A stretch of 64,000 nucleotides of DNA, taken from G965199725 sp965199725. Its GTDB lineage: Bacteria > Pseudomonadota > Gammaproteobacteria > Nitrosococcales > Methylophagaceae. Under the pieces are notes generated by a model. The model was not told where the DNA came from. It saw only the letters and a list, made by a program, of their open reading frames with translations, and did no database searches. The stretch's first letter is position 1. Each line of letters begins with the position of its first letter. The translations under genes and the position numbers were made by a program. Below are positions 25,308 to 33,952 of this stretch, in pieces. The DNA lies in assembly GCA_965199725.1 (NCBI GenBank), contig OZ241321.1, forward strand, positions 1,436,450 through 1,500,449. Reading direction: 5' to 3'.

Positions 25308-26332
25308 GAAATTGTTTTATTAATGAGATGAATAATGTGTTCACTGTTAATATGCTGCATGCAGTTATGATGCTGTTTTGGGCATGTTTGCTGAAAACAA
25401 GGGCCGCAATCTATTTCCAGTTGCATAATACGGGCATTATCAGCCAATGGTGGTGTAAAAGTGGGCGATGTCGGACCATAAATTGCAATAAGCGGCCTAT
25501 GTAATGCAGCAGCAATATGCATCAGCCCAGAATCATTAGAGACTACTATATCAGCAGTGGCAAGAAAATCAACGGCATCGCTTAATGTTGTTTTTCCGCA
25601 CAGATTAAATGTATTAGATTGATAGGCCGATTTAATGCCAGCAACGATAATATTGGTGGTAGCGCAATCTGCTACCGATCCTAAAATAATTAATTGCCAG
25701 TTTTGCTCAAGTAGTCTGTTTGCTAATTCAGCGTAATGTTTTGCAGGCCAACGCTTTGCGGAACCAAACTCAGCACCTGGGCAGAAAATAAGCCGTTTTT
25801 TTGATGGCGATAAAGGTATCTCAAAAGCGGGAGAGATGGGTTTAGTCACCATACACGGCACAGCGTAGTTGGGTGCTAAGTGAGATTGATCTGCTGGATA
25901 CGCTAGGGATACATAGCGTTGCACCATCATTGGCAAAGCCGTCGTATCCAATATTCGTATATCATTGATTAACCCATAGCGCATTTCACCTCGCCAGCCA
26001 GTGCGCAGCGGAATATTAGCAAACCAAGGTATCAAGGCAGACTTCCATGAATTGGGCAAAATGATAGCCTGATCATAGTGTTTGCCACGTAATTTGTACC
26101 CAAGTTTTTTGCGCACATTCCAGCCAAAAATGCCATGACCAACAGGCATAGTAATTACCTCATTAACTTCTGGCATTCGGCTGATCAAGGCCATTGTCCA
26201 GTTCATTGCGATAACATCAATAACTGTGCTGGAATTGTTAGCTTTGATTGTTTTAAACAATGATTGCGCCATCACCATATCGCCGATCCATGATGGCCCC
26301 ACTATCAGGATTTTACTGATGGTTGAAGTCAC
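25295..26332 (-). CDS. waaF: ADP-heptose:LPS heptosyltransferase II
   Basis: 345 residues, GT9 family. N-terminal KILIVGPSWIGDMVMAQSLFKTIK and C-terminal FCPGAEFGSAKRWPAKHYAELA followed by VSNDSGLMHIAAALHRPLIAIYGPTSP are clear WaaF signatures. It adds heptose II to heptose I in the inner core, making the substrate for the kinases and carbamoyltransferase around it. It is followed by the GT-C and InaA genes in one minus-strand unit. Confidence 0.93.
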   Translation of the reverse strand: MTSTISKILIVGPSWIGDMVMAQSLFKTIKANNSSTVIDVIAMNWTMALISRMPEVNEVITMPVGHGIFGWNVRKKLGYKLRGKHYDQAIILPNSWKSALIPWFANIPLRTGWRGEMRYGLINDIRILDTTALPMMVQRYVSLAYPADQSHLAPNYAVPCMVTKPISPAFEIPLSPSKKRLIFCPGAEFGSAKRWPAKHYAELANRLLEQNWQLIILGSVADCATTNIIVAGIKSAYQSNTFNLCGKTTLSDAVDFLATADIVVSNDSGLMHIAAALHRPLIAIYGPTSPTFTPPLADNARIMQLEIDCGPCFQQTCPKQHHNCMQHINSEHIIHLINKTISCTE

Positions 26333-26335
26333 AGA

Positions 26336-27118
26336 CTAATGTAAAGCACTGTGAGTGATGTAGATGAAAAATGCCCCAGCAGCGATTAACCCAATTTGTT
26401 GGAACATTTCTGAGAGTTTGGTTTTATTGTGCAAGCCTGGAATCAGATCGGCGACAGCAATATAAATAAAGCTGGAAGCTGCTATTAGAATGACATATGG
26501 TAAAATTTGCTGCATATTGCTTAATGCAAAATAGGCAAGTAATGCGCCAGCTACGGTACCAAGACTGGACAAAATATTGTAGCAAAGCGCCTTGCTGCGA
26601 CTAAAGCCGCTGTGTAGTAAAATGATAAAATCACCAAGCTCTTGCGGGACTTCATGAGTAGCAATCGCAATCGCAGTGACTATTCCTAAATGAAAATCGG
26701 TCATAAATGCAGCAGCAATTAAAATACCGTCAATAAAATTATGAATAGTATCGCCGAATAAAATCAGCGTACCAGTCACTTGTTTATAGTTTTGGCGTTT
26801 GGTAAGTAAGTGGCCGTCGCAATGATTATGATGGCAATGGCGCCATATCACCAATTTTTCCAGCAAAAAGAAGGTGAGCAAACTGAGTAATAATGTTAGA
26901 CCAATATCATGAGAACTTATAGTTAATTCAGTTTCTAGAGCGTGCGGAATAAGCCCAAGAAAAGCAGTGCCAAGTAAGGCGCCAATAGCAATGCTAACCA
27001 AGTGGGGTAGCGCAATATTGCGTGCGTTATTAGTGAGCAGCAGGACGGTTGATGCCAGTAAAATACCTAGCAAACTACCGATCAGACTAAAAGTAATAAT
27101 CCAGAACAGTAATATCAT
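26336..27118 (-). CDS. ZIP family metal transporter
   Basis: 260 residues with about eight membrane spans. The metal-binding helices read DTIHNFIDGILIAAAF (TM4) and ATHEVPQELGDFIILLHSGF (TM5), the ZIP signatures for Zn or similar divalent ions. A histidine-rich cytoplasmic loop (WRHCHHNHCDGH) precedes TM4. The stop lies three bases from the waaF start, so it probably shares an upstream promoter. Confidence 0.9.
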   Translation of the reverse strand: MILLFWIITFSLIGSLLGILLASTVLLLTNNARNIALPHLVSIAIGALLGTAFLGLIPHALETELTISSHDIGLTLLLSLLTFFLLEKLVIWRHCHHNHCDGHLLTKRQNYKQVTGTLILFGDTIHNFIDGILIAAAFMTDFHLGIVTAIAIATHEVPQELGDFIILLHSGFSRSKALCYNILSSLGTVAGALLAYFALSNMQQILPYVILIAASSFIYIAVADLIPGLHNKTKLSEMFQQIGLIAAGAFFIYITHSALH

Positions 27119-27153
27119 AGTAATTAAATGTAATTCCGCACCCGAATTATACC

Positions 27154-27894
27154 CTATCTATCTTCGTGCCATATCATTGTTGCCATGCGACCAGTTTTGC
27201 TATTGCGTCGATAAGAGAAGAAACGCTGGCTATCAGTGGCGGTACAAAAACTACCACCAAAAATTGCTGTTATCCCTACACTATGTAGACGCTGCTTTGC
27301 AAGCAAATAAATGTTAGCTAGATAACTATTGGCTGATGTTGCTTGAAATGCCAGACTTGCCTTTGACGAATGTTGGTAAAATACCTTATAAGTATCAGTA
27401 CCAACTTCAAATTGGGACGGTCCAATGGCCGGCCCTAGCCATGCAATTATATCTTGGCGTTTGCTAATAAATTCAGCGGCAGCTTTTTCAAGAATGCCCG
27501 CCGCCAACCCCCGCCACCCGGCATGAATAGCCGCTATAGTATTATCGTAACGGTCGCACAGTAATATTGGCAAGCAGTCAGCAGTCATAATTGCGCATAC
27601 ATGGTTAGCTTGTCGACTAATAATGGCGTCCGCTTTGCATTTTTTGTGCCAATCACTGCTATTGATGACATTTGTACCGTGCATTTGTTTTAGCCAACGA
27701 GGATATTCGGGCAAGGCGGTAAATTTAGCGATACGGCATCTGTTTTTATTAACCAGATCGGGGTCATCGCCAACATCATCACTTAAATTGAGTGCGTCAT
27801 AAGGTGGCGGACTTACCCCGCCAATACGGGTTGAACTAAATGCTTTTATGTTATTTGGTGCTGGCCATTCAGGAATGATGATAGCGCTAGACAT
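27154..27894 (-). CDS. pgeF: Purine nucleoside phosphorylase YfiH/PgeF (multicopper-oxidase-like fold)
   Basis: 246 residues. The family zinc/copper ligands appear in AIMTADCLPILLC, IAAIHAGWRGLAAGILEKA and WLGPAIGPSQFEVG. Formerly called polyphenol oxidase/laccase domain, it is now known to phosphorolyse purine nucleosides, and in E. coli YfiH also has a link to peptidoglycan. Its start overlaps the stop of the IMPase gene by 8 bp. Confidence 0.9.
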   Translation of the reverse strand: MSSAIIIPEWPAPNNIKAFSSTRIGGVSPPPYDALNLSDDVGDDPDLVNKNRCRIAKFTALPEYPRWLKQMHGTNVINSSDWHKKCKADAIISRQANHVCAIMTADCLPILLCDRYDNTIAAIHAGWRGLAAGILEKAAAEFISKRQDIIAWLGPAIGPSQFEVGTDTYKVFYQHSSKASLAFQATSANSYLANIYLLAKQRLHSVGITAIFGGSFCTATDSQRFFSYRRNSKTGRMATMIWHEDR

Positions 27895-28681
27895 GGGGTA
27901 TGTTTAGATAAGTGCACCATTCGTTAAATAATTGCTCATCCAATGAAGCGACAGTAGAGCAAGACGCTACTTCGTTGACAATAGGTTTTCCGCCTTCAAG
28001 TGTGCATACGTGTCCGCCAGCTTCACTGAGAATCAATACAGCGGCAGCATAATCCCACAATTGCTGTTTTTTGTGTAAATAAAGGTGAGCACGACCACTT
28101 GCTATCCAGCACAGCTCCAAGGCAATTGATCCTAAATTGCGTTGCGATCCATAAGGCAAATCAGTCACTAATTGCATAGCTAGGCTAGCAGGAAGTCGCT
28201 TGAAATCAATTAGGGCAGTGGCACGGTTTAGCGGTAAGCCGAAAGAACGTGCATGCAATGGCCTACCATTGAGCGTGGCCCCCTGATTTAACTGTGCGGA
28301 AAAACATTCTTCCCGAACAGGATCATACACAACACCCAAGGTAACTCGGCCATTGTCAATGAGTGCTAATGATACTGAAAAACAGGGCAGCCCAGTGGCA
28401 AAATTACTACTGCCGTCAATAGGGTCAAGGCACCAGAGCAGTTTTTCCGATGATAATAATTGCTGCTGCTGCTTTATTGGCATTTCTTCACCCAATAAAG
28501 TAATATCTGGCCAAATCTTCTGCAGATCACTGGTAAGCCTATTTTGCATTGCAATATCAGTGTCAGTGACAATGCTGCCATCAGCTTTATATTGGTATGT
28601 CGTGCTATTAAAGCGAGGTAATATTTCTGCTTTACTTGCAGTAATAACAATATCTCTAAGTTGCGTCAGGTTAACGTCCAT
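27887..28681 (-). CDS. Inositol monophosphatase family protein
   Basis: 264 residues. Mg-dependent phosphatase motifs: LLGEEMP (metal-binding glutamate), WCLDPIDGSSNFATGLPCFSVSL (DPIDG) and a C-terminal LWDYAAAVLILSEAGG. It could be a SuhB-like inositol phosphatase or a CysQ/HisN-type enzyme. The sequence alone does not settle this. It is divergent from rsmE, with 83 bp between the start codons. Confidence 0.88.
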   Translation of the reverse strand: MDVNLTQLRDIVITASKAEILPRFNSTTYQYKADGSIVTDTDIAMQNRLTSDLQKIWPDITLLGEEMPIKQQQQLLSSEKLLWCLDPIDGSSNFATGLPCFSVSLALIDNGRVTLGVVYDPVREECFSAQLNQGATLNGRPLHARSFGLPLNRATALIDFKRLPASLAMQLVTDLPYGSQRNLGSIALELCWIASGRAHLYLHKKQQLWDYAAAVLILSEAGGHVCTLEGGKPIVNEVASCSTVASLDEQLFNEWCTYLNIPHV

Positions 28682-28764
28682 CAGGGTAATTATAGTCTTA
28701 TTATGCCAGCGTTGACTAATTCACTGTAAACTAATGGTATGACCATCAAATAAATTAGGAAGAT

Positions 28765-29493
28765 ATGACTATTTCCAGATTTTATTGTTCTGAGCTTGGT
28801 GCTACTGGTGATTTGATTGAGCTGTCACCATCAGTTCATCATCATGTAATCCATGTGCTCCGGCTAAAACAAGGTACACTGTTGCAGCTTTTTGATGGTC
28901 AAGGCATGGAGTATGAGGCTGTATTGACAGAAACCACTAGGCGACGTTCAAAAGTTATATTGGGTGCGCCTGTCAATCACTATTGTGAATCGCCGCTCAA
29001 TATCAAGTTGTTGCAGGCAATTTGCCGAGGTGATCGTATGGATTATGCCTTGCAAAAAGCGATAGAGCTTGGTGTGAATACCATCATACCGGTGATAACA
29101 GCGCGCTGTAATATCCGTTATTCAAAACAATATGCTGATAGACGATTAATCCATTGGCGAGGCATTATTATCAGCGCATGCGAGCAAAGTGGGCGCAATA
29201 TATTGCCTGAGCTGACTAATATCATGACATTGTATGAGGCGTTCGTGAATAATACAGCAGCATGTCGTCTGCTGCTAACACCACATGCACAAACAGACTT
29301 CTCTGCTGTCAGACAGGAAAACAGTATTACATTACTGATTGGTCCTGAAGGTGGTTTGAGTGAATCAGAGATTGAGCAGGCCATTATGTTTAACTATAAA
29401 TCAGTCAGGCTTGGTCCGAGGGTGTTACGGACAGAAACAGCAACTGTCGCTGCATTGACAGCAATACAAACATTATGGGGAGATTTACGATGA
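28765..29493 (+). CDS. rsmE: 16S rRNA m3U1498 methyltransferase
   Basis: 242 residues. SPOUT-class methyltransferase with the knotted C-terminal SAM site LLIGPEGGLSESEIEQA and LGPRVLRTETATVAAL, and the N-terminal PUA-like domain HHVIHVLRLKQGTLLQLFDGQG. It methylates U1498 of 16S rRNA. Its stop codon overlaps the start of a 23-codon reading frame (ATGA), which then overlaps prmC. Confidence 0.95.
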   Translation: MTISRFYCSELGATGDLIELSPSVHHHVIHVLRLKQGTLLQLFDGQGMEYEAVLTETTRRRSKVILGAPVNHYCESPLNIKLLQAICRGDRMDYALQKAIELGVNTIIPVITARCNIRYSKQYADRRLIHWRGIIISACEQSGRNILPELTNIMTLYEAFVNNTAACRLLLTPHAQTDFSAVRQENSITLLIGPEGGLSESEIEQAIMFNYKSVRLGPRVLRTETATVAALTAIQTLWGDLR

Positions 29494-29561
29494 TAGCTGA
29501 TGGTCCTATGTCACTATTTTGGTTTTTGCTGTTACTTATGACGGTCTATGCAGTTAAATGA
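29490..29561 (+). CDS. Possible 23-residue hydrophobic micropeptide between rsmE and prmC
   Basis: ATG at 29490 overlaps the rsmE stop as ATGA, and the TGA at 29559-29561 overlaps the prmC ATG, also as ATGA. The peptide begins MIADGPM and has one continuous hydrophobic segment (SLFWFLLLLMTVYAV) ending in lysine, the pattern of a single-pass membrane micropeptide. The exact coupling to both neighbours favours a real gene. No family is recognised and chance cannot be excluded. Confidence 0.5.
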   Translation: MIADGPMSLFWFLLLLMTVYAVK

Positions 29562-30388
29562 ATATTGTTGAAGCGCTGCATTACGGGGAGTCATTATTGA
29601 CAGTAGCAGATAGTCCACAACTGGACAGTCAACATCTGCTTTGCCATGTGCTGGGTTGCCGCCCCACATATTTGCATACATGGCCGGATAAAATCATGAC
29701 CGATGAGCAGCAGGCAGGGTTTAAACAATTGATTGCACAGCGTAAGAAAGGCCAACCTGTGGCATATTTGGTTGGTCAGTGTGGTTTCTGGACGTTGGAC
29801 CTCAAAGTTACTGCAGATACCTTGATTCCTCGGCCAGATACTGAATTATTAGTTTCGTTGGCATTGGAAAAAATGCAGCCTGACATGATAGTGGCCGATT
29901 TAGGAACAGGTAGCGGTGCTGTTGCTTTGGCAATAGCGGCAGAGCGTCCGATGAATAACGTTTTTGCTATGGATTGTTGCCTGCAAGCTATCAATGTTGC
30001 TCAGTATAATGCTGAATATAACCATATTGCTAATGTAATATTCTGGCAAGGCAATTGGCTTAGCGCTGTCAGGGATAATGGTATTGATATGGTAGTCAGT
30101 AATCCACCTTATATCAAAGAAGGCGATTGGCATTTATCGCAAGGCGATGTCCGTTTCGAACCTTTAGGCGCGTTAGCTTCAGGCACTGATGGCTTGATGG
30201 ATATTCGCCGCATTATCAAACAAGCACGGCGCTGTTTAAAACCATCTGGCTGGCTGTTAATTGAGCATGGCTATCAGCAAGCAGATGCAGTGCAGGCGGC
30301 GTTTGTTGAAAGTGGTTTTATTGCTGTTAAGTCATATCAGGATTTTGGTGGCAACGACCGGGTAGTTGCTGGACAATTAACTGTATAA
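29558..30388 (+). CDS. prmC: Peptide chain release factor glutamine methyltransferase
   Basis: 276 residues. SAM-binding VADLGTGSGAVALAIA (about 112-127) and the glutamine-recognition motif NPPY (182-185), with the N-terminal helical domain (DSQHLLCHVLGCRPTYL). It methylates the GGQ glutamine of RF1 and RF2. IPRPDTELLV just before the SAM site is typical. It lies within an rsmE-prmC-moeB-pmbA run. Confidence 0.95.
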   Translation: MNIVEALHYGESLLTVADSPQLDSQHLLCHVLGCRPTYLHTWPDKIMTDEQQAGFKQLIAQRKKGQPVAYLVGQCGFWTLDLKVTADTLIPRPDTELLVSLALEKMQPDMIVADLGTGSGAVALAIAAERPMNNVFAMDCCLQAINVAQYNAEYNHIANVIFWQGNWLSAVRDNGIDMVVSNPPYIKEGDWHLSQGDVRFEPLGALASGTDGLMDIRRIIKQARRCLKPSGWLLIEHGYQQADAVQAAFVESGFIAVKSYQDFGGNDRVVAGQLTV

Positions 30389-30417
30389 TTACAGGGTGCT
30401 TGTTGGAAGGAATAATG

Positions 30418-31182
30418 ATGAAAGATGAACAATTATTACGTTACAGCCGGCATATTCTGTTGCCCCAGATAGATGTTGCTGGTCAGCAAGCTTTATTAAG
30501 CAGTCATGTTCTGGTTGTCGGTCTGGGCGGCTTAGGATCGCCAGTAGCGTTATACTTGACCGCTGCCGGTATTGGTCATCTGACGTTGGTGGATGATGAC
30601 AAGGTTGAATTGTCTAATTTGCCGAGGCAGATTTTATATGGCGAACATGATATTGGCAACTGCAAAGCGACATCAGCGGCAGCAAAATTGCACACATTAA
30701 ATAGCGATTGTCAGATTGATGTTCACACAACGCGATTAACGGGTAATGCGTTATATGAAGACATTGTCAGTGCTGATGTGGTAGTTGATTGCAGCGATAA
30801 TTTTGCTACCCGTTTTTTACTAAACGAGGCGACACAGGCATTGCATAAACCGCTTGTATCAGGTGCAGCTATTCGTCTGGAAGGACAAGTTACAGTTTAT
30901 GATGCCCGAGAAACAGAAAACGCTTGTTACCGTTGTATTTATCAGGATACTGGCGAGATAGAGCAGACATGTTCGGAGACTGGGGTAATATCACCCCTTT
31001 TGGGTATTATTGGTAGCATACAGGCTGTTGAAACAGTAAAAATTTTGACAGGCATCGGTGAAACATTGGCAGGTAGATTAATGGTGTTAGATGCCTCATC
31101 TATGTCTTGGCGTACTATTACATTGCGGCAAAATCCGGATTGTCCTGTCTGTAACAGGGCAACAATAAAGTCAATAAAATGA
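30418..31182 (+). CDS. moeB: ThiF/MoeB family adenylyltransferase
   Basis: 254 residues from the ATG at 30418, with GGAAGG seven bases upstream. An ATG at 30415 is also possible. ATP-binding VLVVGLGGLGSPVALYL, acidic VDDDKVELSNLPRQIL, and zinc cysteines in CYRCIY and CPVCN are clear. The catalytic-cysteine region TCSETGVISPLLGIIGSIQA fits MoeB, which adenylates the C-terminal glycine of MoaD. ThiF, acting on ThiS, is an alternative. Its stop overlaps the pmbA start (ATGA). Confidence 0.88.
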   Translation: MKDEQLLRYSRHILLPQIDVAGQQALLSSHVLVVGLGGLGSPVALYLTAAGIGHLTLVDDDKVELSNLPRQILYGEHDIGNCKATSAAAKLHTLNSDCQIDVHTTRLTGNALYEDIVSADVVVDCSDNFATRFLLNEATQALHKPLVSGAAIRLEGQVTVYDARETENACYRCIYQDTGEIEQTCSETGVISPLLGIIGSIQAVETVKILTGIGETLAGRLMVLDASSMSWRTITLRQNPDCPVCNRATIKSIK

Positions 31183-32507
31183 GTGAAACGGTAAATAATA
31201 AATCATTAGAATACGCTGTTGAAATCGCATTGCAACGTGCCAGATCGCTTGGCGCAAGTGAAGCTGAAGCATTAGCAAATCATAGTAAAGGTCTATCTGT
31301 TACCGTAAGGCAGGGCGATACTGAAATTATAGAGCATAATAATGATAAAAGCTTGGCAGTGACAGTGTATTTTGGTCACAGCAAGGGATCGGTGAGCACC
31401 TCAAATCTTACGATGAATGCCATTATTGACGGGGTTAAGGTAGCTTGCGATATTGCTAAGAATACTGAGGAAGATCACTCTTTAGGGTTAGCGGATAAAG
31501 CGTTGATGGCAACACGTTTACCGGAATTATCTTTGTTTCATCAATGTGATACAGATATTGATCGCTCAGTTTCCTTAGCTTGTGCCTGCGAACAAGCAGG
31601 TTTCGCTGTTGACAGGGGGATAACCAATTCAGAAGGTGCAGCTTTTTCCAGCCATCAGGGTGCGCGCGTTTATGCTAACTCCCATGGTTTCGTCGGCAGT
31701 ATAGCCGGCACCACTTATAGCCTGTCCTGCACGTTGATTGCTAATGATGAAAAAGGCATGCAGCGTGATTATTGGTACGATATTGCTAGAGATGTCAATG
31801 ATTTAGCATCAGCGGCAACTATTGGTCAGCACGCAGCACACAATGTTTTACGTCGCTGCAATCCGAAAGCAGTAACAGCAGGTTCCTATCCTATTATTTT
31901 TGCAGCAGCGATTGCGCCTCACATTTTCAAACAATTAATTAACGCTATCTGTGGTAGCGCGCTGTATCGTAATGCATCTTTTCTACTTGATCATCTTGGT
32001 GAGAAAATTTTTCCTGATTTTATCCATATTCATGAGCAGCCACATTTATTGAAAGGATTAGGTAGTGCTGCTTTTGATGCTGAGGGCGTAGCAACCAGAG
32101 CTCATGATATTGTGCTTGATGGCGTATTGCAGAGCTATGTACTAGATAGCTATTCAGCACGAAAATTAGCGATGAAAACTACTGCTAATGCTGGTGGTGT
32201 ACATAATCTGACTATTGATAGTGGAAAGCTCGGCTTTGACAGCCTGATCAAACAAATGAATAGTGGTATCTTGGTCACAGAAACTATGGGCATGGGGACT
32301 AATATCGTAACTGGCGATTATTCACAGGGAGCAAGTGGGTTTTGGGTAGAAAATGGCACGATCCAACATCCGATTGATGGCTTTACCATTGCTGGCAATC
32401 TGGCAGATATGTTCAGCGGTATTCAAGCGATAGCCAATGATATTGATACCCGCGGCAATATTCGCACAGGGTCAGTGTTGATTGATAGTATGCAGGTAGC
32501 GGGCTAG
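31179..32507 (+). CDS. pmbA: Metalloprotease-associated protein PmbA (TldE)
   Basis: 442 residues, full length for TldE/PmbA. It has the N-terminal region RARSLGASEAEALANHSKGLSVTVRQGDTE and the C-terminal GILVTETMGMGTNIVTGDYSQGASGFWVENG. PmbA forms a heterodimer with the zinc protease TldD that matures modified peptides and degrades CcdA-type antitoxins. PqqA processing is a different, PqqF/G task. tldD is not in the window. Confidence 0.93.
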   Translation: MSETVNNKSLEYAVEIALQRARSLGASEAEALANHSKGLSVTVRQGDTEIIEHNNDKSLAVTVYFGHSKGSVSTSNLTMNAIIDGVKVACDIAKNTEEDHSLGLADKALMATRLPELSLFHQCDTDIDRSVSLACACEQAGFAVDRGITNSEGAAFSSHQGARVYANSHGFVGSIAGTTYSLSCTLIANDEKGMQRDYWYDIARDVNDLASAATIGQHAAHNVLRRCNPKAVTAGSYPIIFAAAIAPHIFKQLINAICGSALYRNASFLLDHLGEKIFPDFIHIHEQPHLLKGLGSAAFDAEGVATRAHDIVLDGVLQSYVLDSYSARKLAMKTTANAGGVHNLTIDSGKLGFDSLIKQMNSGILVTETMGMGTNIVTGDYSQGASGFWVENGTIQHPIDGFTIAGNLADMFSGIQAIANDIDTRGNIRTGSVLIDSMQVAG

Positions 32508-32516
32508 TATGCTTGG

Positions 32517-32593
32517 TAGTCAGTAGTCAGTAGTCAGTAGTCAGTAGTCAGTAGTCAGTAGTCAGTAGTCAGTAGTCAGTAATCAGTAGTCAG
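32517..32593. repeat. Tandem array of a 7-bp unit (TAGTCAG), 11 copies
   Basis: Eleven back-to-back TAGTCAG units, with one variant (TAATCAG at 32580-32586) and a partial twelfth. They lie in the gap between the convergent pmbA and ribF genes and contain no gene. Each unit is 7 bp with no spacers, so it is a simple microsatellite, a likely site of copy-number variation by slippage. Confidence 0.95.
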
Positions 32594-32600
32594 TAGCCAA

Positions 32601-33536
32601 TTAATATCCATTAGCAAAATAGTAACGTGCCTGTTCGCTGTCTTTTTTGATCTGTTCCGTCAATGCAGCAAGGTTAGCAAATTTTTGTTCATCTCGCAAT
32701 TTATGCAAAAAATGTACCTGCACGCGTTCACCGTAAATATTGCGATCAAAATCAAATAAATGTACTTCCAGCAATGTATTATCAGTGCTTATTGTTGGTC
32801 TTAAACCAACATTAGCCACTCCTTGAACTGGTTCACCTTCAATGCCAAACAATTGCACAGCATATACACCGCTTAGAGGTACATTGTATCTATGCAGATG
32901 AATATTAGCTGTTGGGAAACCTATTGATCTGCCGCGTTTATCGCCGTGTGCTACTCGTCCGCTGATGCGATAGGGTCGTCCAAGTAATTTTTCAGCAAGC
33001 ATCAGGTTGCCCGACTTTAATGCCTGACGGATTCGTGTGCTGCTTACCCGTATTTTATCAACACTAAATGTATGCATGTTTACAACATGAAAACCGTATA
33101 TACTCCCTGCTTGTTTAAGCATGGCAAGATTACCTTGTCGTGCTTTACCAAATTTAAAGTCATCACCCACTACCAGGTATTTTATGTTGAGTCCTATTAC
33201 CAGTAGATGCTGAATAAAATCCTCTGCTGACATATTGGACAGTTTTTTATTAAATGGCAGTACACATAGTGTGTCAATTGAATAGCTTTTCAGTGCCTCT
33301 GCTTTTTCGCGAAAACGGTTAAGGCGTGCTGGTGCTTTATCTGAGGCAAAAAATTCATTTGGTTGCGGCTCGAACATAATGATAACAACAGGCAACCCGA
33401 GAGTGCTACCTTTCATTGCCAGTTGATTAATTACTGCCTGGTGACCTAAATGTACACCATCAAAGTTACCAATAGTAGCAACGCAGGATACAGGGTTTTT
33501 TGCCAGATTATGTAAGCCACGAATAATTGTTTTCAT
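32601..33536 (-). CDS. ribF: Bifunctional riboflavin kinase/FAD synthetase
   Basis: 311 residues from the ATG at 33536; an ATG at 33545 adds three. The FAD synthetase nucleotidyltransferase motif is IGNFDGVHLGHQAVI, and SSTRIRQALKSG follows. The C-terminal riboflavin kinase domain has GRSIGFPTANIHL, GVYAVQLFG and FDRNIYGERVQVHFLHKLRDEQKF. Full length. It makes FMN and FAD from riboflavin. Confidence 0.95.
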   Translation of the reverse strand: MKTIIRGLHNLAKNPVSCVATIGNFDGVHLGHQAVINQLAMKGSTLGLPVVIIMFEPQPNEFFASDKAPARLNRFREKAEALKSYSIDTLCVLPFNKKLSNMSAEDFIQHLLVIGLNIKYLVVGDDFKFGKARQGNLAMLKQAGSIYGFHVVNMHTFSVDKIRVSSTRIRQALKSGNLMLAEKLLGRPYRISGRVAHGDKRGRSIGFPTANIHLHRYNVPLSGVYAVQLFGIEGEPVQGVANVGLRPTISTDNTLLEVHLFDFDRNIYGERVQVHFLHKLRDEQKFANLAALTEQIKKDSEQARYYFANGY

Positions 33537-33709
33537 AAGCAACAATTATTTTATCTTAAAGCATCAACAGCGTAACGGTTAAATAAAAAATAATTCAGCA
33601 ATAAGTTAATGCGCATAGCAAATAAAATTGTTAATTCGTCCCTATATTTATGTTTACAATTAGACAATCAGGTATAATCTTTAATTAATTTACAGGGCTG
33701 GAGACTAGC

Positions 33710-33949
33710 GTGGCAAGAGCAAAAAAGGCAGGTTATGAAGCAGCGGTGACTCAATTGGAATCATTGGTCAAGCAGCTTGAACAAGGCGATATTACCCTCG
33801 AAGAATCACTTAGTCTTTACGAAAAAGGTGTGTTGTTAACTCGTGATTGTCAGAAATCTCTACAAGCGGCTGAACAAAAGGTACGTATGTTACTAAAGCA
33901 AGATGGTCAGCAGGAAGAGTTGATAGATTTTAGTGATCGTGGGTCTTAA
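33710..33949 (+). CDS. xseB: Exodeoxyribonuclease VII small subunit
   Basis: 79 residues from a GTG start. The family core YEAAVTQLESLVKQLEQGDITLEESLSLYEKGVLL is unmistakable. It partners with XseA, which is not in the window. First gene of a xseB-ispA-dxs run, the classical arrangement. A TATAAT at 33673-33678 lies upstream but has no convincing -35. Confidence 0.93.
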   Translation: MARAKKAGYEAAVTQLESLVKQLEQGDITLEESLSLYEKGVLLTRDCQKSLQAAEQKVRMLLKQDGQQEELIDFSDRGS

Positions 33950-33952
33950 CTT

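Noticed and set aside
32517..32593. Possible CRISPR array
   Set aside because: Units are 7 bp, directly joined and without spacers, so this is a simple tandem repeat.
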